A DNA stretch of 8,066 nt from Sphingobacteriales bacterium (lineage in GTDB: Bacteria > Bacteroidota > Bacteroidia > Sphingobacteriales > Sphingobacteriaceae), in assembly GCA_020058405.1 (NCBI GenBank), contig JAGVEE010000043.1, positions 1 through 8,066 on the forward strand. The letters run 5' to 3'. The notes beneath the pieces are model-generated. The model saw nothing but the letters and a program-made list of their open reading frames with translations, was not told where the DNA came from and ran no database searches. Positions 6,290-8,066 of this stretch are shown one piece after another. The stretch's first letter is position 1. The number at the start of each line of letters is the position of its first letter. The translations under genes were made by a program, and so were the position numbers.

Positions 6290-6568
6290 ATGTTAAAAGA
6301 TTTAGACCCTTTATTACACTCGCAACTGCGCTTAGGTATTATTTCTATTTTAATTTCTGTGGTGGAAGCAGATTTCTTGTACATCAAAGAAAAGACAAAT
6401 GCCAGTGCAGGCAACATCAGCGTACAACTAGAAAAACTTAGCCAAGCGAATTACATCAGTATAGAAAAAACCTTTAAAGGCAAAAAACCTCAAACCATTT
6501 GCAGAATAACAGAGCAAGGGAAAGAGGCGTTTAGGAGGTATGTGGAAGACCTAAAATCCTACTTTTAA
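6290..6568 (+). CDS. Winged-helix transcriptional regulator (MarR/ArsR-like, HTH_34 type)
   Basis: The 92-residue protein is a single winged-helix domain: an N-terminal helix DLDPLLHSQLRLGIISIL (4-21), the helix-turn-helix DFLYIKEKTNASAGNISVQLEKLSQANYI (28-56) with recognition helix about 40-51, the beta wing ISIEKTFKGKKPQTICRIT (56-74), and a final helix EQGKEAFRRYVEDLKSYF used for dimerisation. This matches the winged-helix DNA-binding domain family (Pfam HTH_34, PF13601). No metal or ligand site is obvious. I start it at the ATG at 6290, one base after the preceding stop. The frame stays open upstream to an ATG at 6239, but those 17 codons overlap the previous gene and do not look like the family. 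As last gene of the operon it probably controls the promoter at 4981, possibly through the palindrome at 4929-4942. Its stop codon overlaps the left end of the AATTACG repeat element. Confidence 0.9.
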   Translation: MLKDLDPLLHSQLRLGIISILISVVEADFLYIKEKTNASAGNISVQLEKLSQANYISIEKTFKGKKPQTICRITEQGKEAFRRYVEDLKSYF

Positions 6569-6718
6569 ATTACAAATTACGAATTACGAATTACGAATTA
6601 TTCTGTCGTCGGTGATATTTGTGCGTGTCTGTAATTTTATTAAAAAATAAGACCACAAATGTTAATTTCTTGCTGAAACTAACCACCATTCGTAATTCGT
6701 AATTTGTAATTCGTAATT
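6568..6718. repeat. Inverted-repeat element bounded by AATTACG 7-mer arrays
   Basis: The left end (6568-6600) is AATTACA, three copies of AATTACG, then AATTA. The right end (6691-6718) is the opposite orientation: CGTAATT, CGTAATT, TGTAATT, CGTAATT. A 24-base stretch is a perfect inverted repeat, 6568-6591 against 6688-6711, around a 96-base interior. The interior holds a second, nested inverted repeat: ATTTGTG (6617-6623) with CACAAAT (6654-6660), plus TTATT/AATAA (6637-6641, 6646-6650) at the tip. The whole could fold as one long hairpin from either strand. It fills the gap between two convergent genes and may act as a bidirectional terminator. It could also be a small non-autonomous mobile or REP-like repeat; there is no coding capacity and no obvious target-site duplication. 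Confidence 0.85.
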
Positions 6719-6721
6719 CAA

Positions 6722-7801
6722 TTATTGTTCTTGTATCCCATTCGGTATAATCCCCACCGAGTACGTTTCTATTAAACTACCCGCGCTATTGTATCTCTTT
6801 ACAAATCCGTTTTGTTTAAAATCTACTGCGTCGGCTAAATACAATTCGTCGCTTACTTTATCGTAACCTAAACCATAATAGTAGCCAGCAATAAATGCAG
6901 TGGTTGGAGCACTAGCATCTGTAATGTTGAATTTAAATACTCCAGTTAATAAATTGTATGAACTTAAATAGTACATCGCATTTTTTGCAGCGTTCATTTT
7001 AATTTTATCTGGATGGTCGCCTTTTACTCCAATTTCTAGTGTAGCAAGTATTGCATCTGTACTTGGGTTAATTTTTACTAATGCGCCTTTGGTATCATCA
7101 TCCGAACTCATAAAATCTATACCGTAGCTACCTCTGCAAAGTACCCATACATTACCGTTTGCATCTTGTTGTATTGCCAATGGTGCGTCGCCTACTTTAA
7201 TCTTTTTAATTTCTATGTTGCTAGTTAAATCTATTACACTAATAGTAGAATCTAAATCGTAGCCACCACAGTTTGCAACGTATAATTTATTGCCTACAAT
7301 GCACATACCTTCTGGACCTGTACCTACTGTTATGCTTCTAACGATAGCATTGCTTGTTAAATTAATTTCTTTAACTGAGTTAGAAAACCAATCGGATACA
7401 AAAGCACGTGTAGTATCTTTAGCTACCATGTAACGCGGCGAAGTGAAGCCAGTAATAGTTGCTACGGAAACTGCATTGTTAGCATTTATTACTTCTACTT
7501 TTGCCGAACCGTTTAAAACAATGTAACCTTTATTATTAATGATGCTCATAGATTGAGCCACATCTCCTAGTGGGCGATTGTTAACCAATGTAAATATGTC
7601 GTTAAACACTTTATTTGAATCTTTACTGTATAAATCGATGCTTGCATTGCCCGAGCCAAAGCCGCCTTCGTTTACAATGTATACTCCCGATTTAAATAAA
7701 TTTTCTGAGGGTAATACCGGACTTGCATTTTCTGGATCTTTTGTACATGCACTGAAAAATACAACAGTTGCAAGAAGAACTTTTACTACATTTTTTTTCA
7801 T
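6722..7801 (-). CDS. YncE/BtuG-like seven-blade beta-propeller surface lipoprotein
   Basis: The 359-residue lipoprotein has signal peptide MKKNVVKVLLATVVFFSAC with the lipid-accepting Cys at 19. The following TKDPE resembles the K-(D/E) surface-export signal described for Bacteroidota lipoproteins, so an outer-surface location is likely. The rest is YncE-type beta-propeller repeats: KVEVINANNAVSVATITG (101-118), VKEINLTSNAIVRSITVGTGPEGM (143-166), ISVIDLTSNIEIKKIKVGDAPLAI (187-210) and LVKINPSTDAILATLEIG (241-258). The opening VYIVNEGGFGSGNAS and the RPLGDVAQSM segment (76-85) are typical of the DUF5074/YncE proteins next to TonB receptors. In Bacteroides the equivalent BtuG binds vitamin B12 tightly and passes it to BtuB. 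Here the gene lies 10 bases after the receptor gene in the same direction, supporting a receptor-lipoprotein complex. Cobalamin as ligand is inferred from family and context, not from binding residues. Confidence 0.8.
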   Translation of the reverse strand: MKKNVVKVLLATVVFFSACTKDPENASPVLPSENLFKSGVYIVNEGGFGSGNASIDLYSKDSNKVFNDIFTLVNNRPLGDVAQSMSIINNKGYIVLNGSAKVEVINANNAVSVATITGFTSPRYMVAKDTTRAFVSDWFSNSVKEINLTSNAIVRSITVGTGPEGMCIVGNKLYVANCGGYDLDSTISVIDLTSNIEIKKIKVGDAPLAIQQDANGNVWVLCRGSYGIDFMSSDDDTKGALVKINPSTDAILATLEIGVKGDHPDKIKMNAAKNAMYYLSSYNLLTGVFKFNITDASAPTTAFIAGYYYGLGYDKVSDELYLADAVDFKQNGFVKRYNSAGSLIETYSVGIIPNGIQEQ

Positions 7802-7811
7802 TTTTTTAAGA

Positions 7812-8066
7812 TTAATGTTGATTAAATTGATAATTAAGATTTACTCCAAACACTCTTGCCGGCATGGCTTGGAATGGTATTGATTGATAAATGGTATTCG
7901 TTACATTATCTGCGTAAAGTGCAGCTACAAATTGGTGTTTCTTAAATACAAAAACTTGTTGCAACCTAAGATCAACTATATAATAAGCTGCTAAAAAATT
8001 AGAATGGTTGGCAGTAGTGTACCTGTGCGAAACCCTGTGCATATTAGCATTTACAGCTGTTTTATA
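7812..8066 (-). CDS. C-terminal end of a TonB-dependent outer-membrane receptor (BtuB-like)
   Basis: Only the last 84 codons are in the window; the frame stays open to the right edge, upstream of the first Met. The fragment shows the final barrel strands of a TonB-dependent receptor: Y-x-T...HRYTTANHSNFLAAYYIVDLRLQQ, then VAALYADNVTNTIYQ (the common D/N-N-x-x-N-x-x-Y turn motif), and the closing strand PARVFGVNLNYQFNQH. The normal terminal aromatic (Phe) is followed by three extra residues, NQH. The pattern RYTT..L..YY.VDLRL and the downstream YncE/BtuG-like lipoprotein gene favour a cobalamin receptor (BtuB family) over a SusC-type glycan receptor, and there is no SusD-like gene behind it. 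The substrate remains an inference because the plug domain, TonB box and any upstream riboswitch lie outside the window. Confidence 0.85.
   Translation of the reverse strand, partial: YKTAVNANMHRVSHRYTTANHSNFLAAYYIVDLRLQQVFVFKKHQFVAALYADNVTNTIYQSIPFQAMPARVFGVNLNYQFNQH

Noticed and set aside
6568..6718. Repeat arrays considered as a CRISPR
   Set aside because: The units are 7 bases, tandem without spacers and arranged in inverted halves; there are no cas genes.
7578..7883. Plus-strand open frame across the lipoprotein-receptor junction
   Set aside because: It is antisense to the signal peptide region of the propeller lipoprotein and the receptor end, both well supported.

Overview
The window looks like a chromosomal segment of a low-GC member of the Bacteroidota. 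Three things support this. Start codons are not preceded by clear Shine-Dalgarno sequences. Several genes have Bacteroidota-type promoter elements (-7 box TAnnTTTG, sometimes with a TTTG-like -33 box). The protein families are also typical: DUF4442, DUF6580, a SusC/BtuB-type TonB-dependent receptor next to a YncE-like beta-propeller lipoprotein, and a small winged-helix regulator that ends a membrane-protein operon. The species cannot be fixed from the sequence. There are no rRNA, tRNA or CRISPR features, and no transposase or phage gene.

Left part (1-3953, plus strand): the 3' end of a hypothetical protein is followed by an iron-dependent alcohol dehydrogenase (YqhD/BDH type, all four metal ligands present), a DUF4442 hotdog thioesterase-like protein, an AlbA_2/Schlafen-type putative DNA-binding protein with a C-terminal winged helix, and a 12-helix MATE exporter. 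The last two are separated by one base and are probably translationally linked. The plus-strand run ends against a small minus-strand gene only 6 bases away.

Middle (3954-6568): a 75-residue conserved-looking small protein (minus) and a DUF6580 membrane protein resembling ECF-type S components (plus) diverge from a 100-base AT-rich region. The promoter of the small gene nearly touches its ATG. A 200-base intergenic region then carries a good promoter and a perfect 14-base palindrome ahead of a tight three-gene operon: a six-helix inner-membrane protein, a secreted protein that looks like an outer-membrane beta-barrel, and a winged-helix regulator, with single-base gaps throughout. I read this as a self-regulated envelope module of unknown function and consider it the best candidate here for something undescribed.

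Right part (6568-8066): the convergent junction is filled by an element of about 150 bases whose ends are inverted arrays of the 7-base unit AATTACG. It abuts both stop codons. Beyond it, on the minus strand, lie the 3' end of a TonB-dependent receptor and a lipoprotein beta-propeller resembling the BtuB-BtuG vitamin B12 capture pair of Bacteroidota. The nearby DUF6580 gene might be linked to the same uptake theme, but that is inference.
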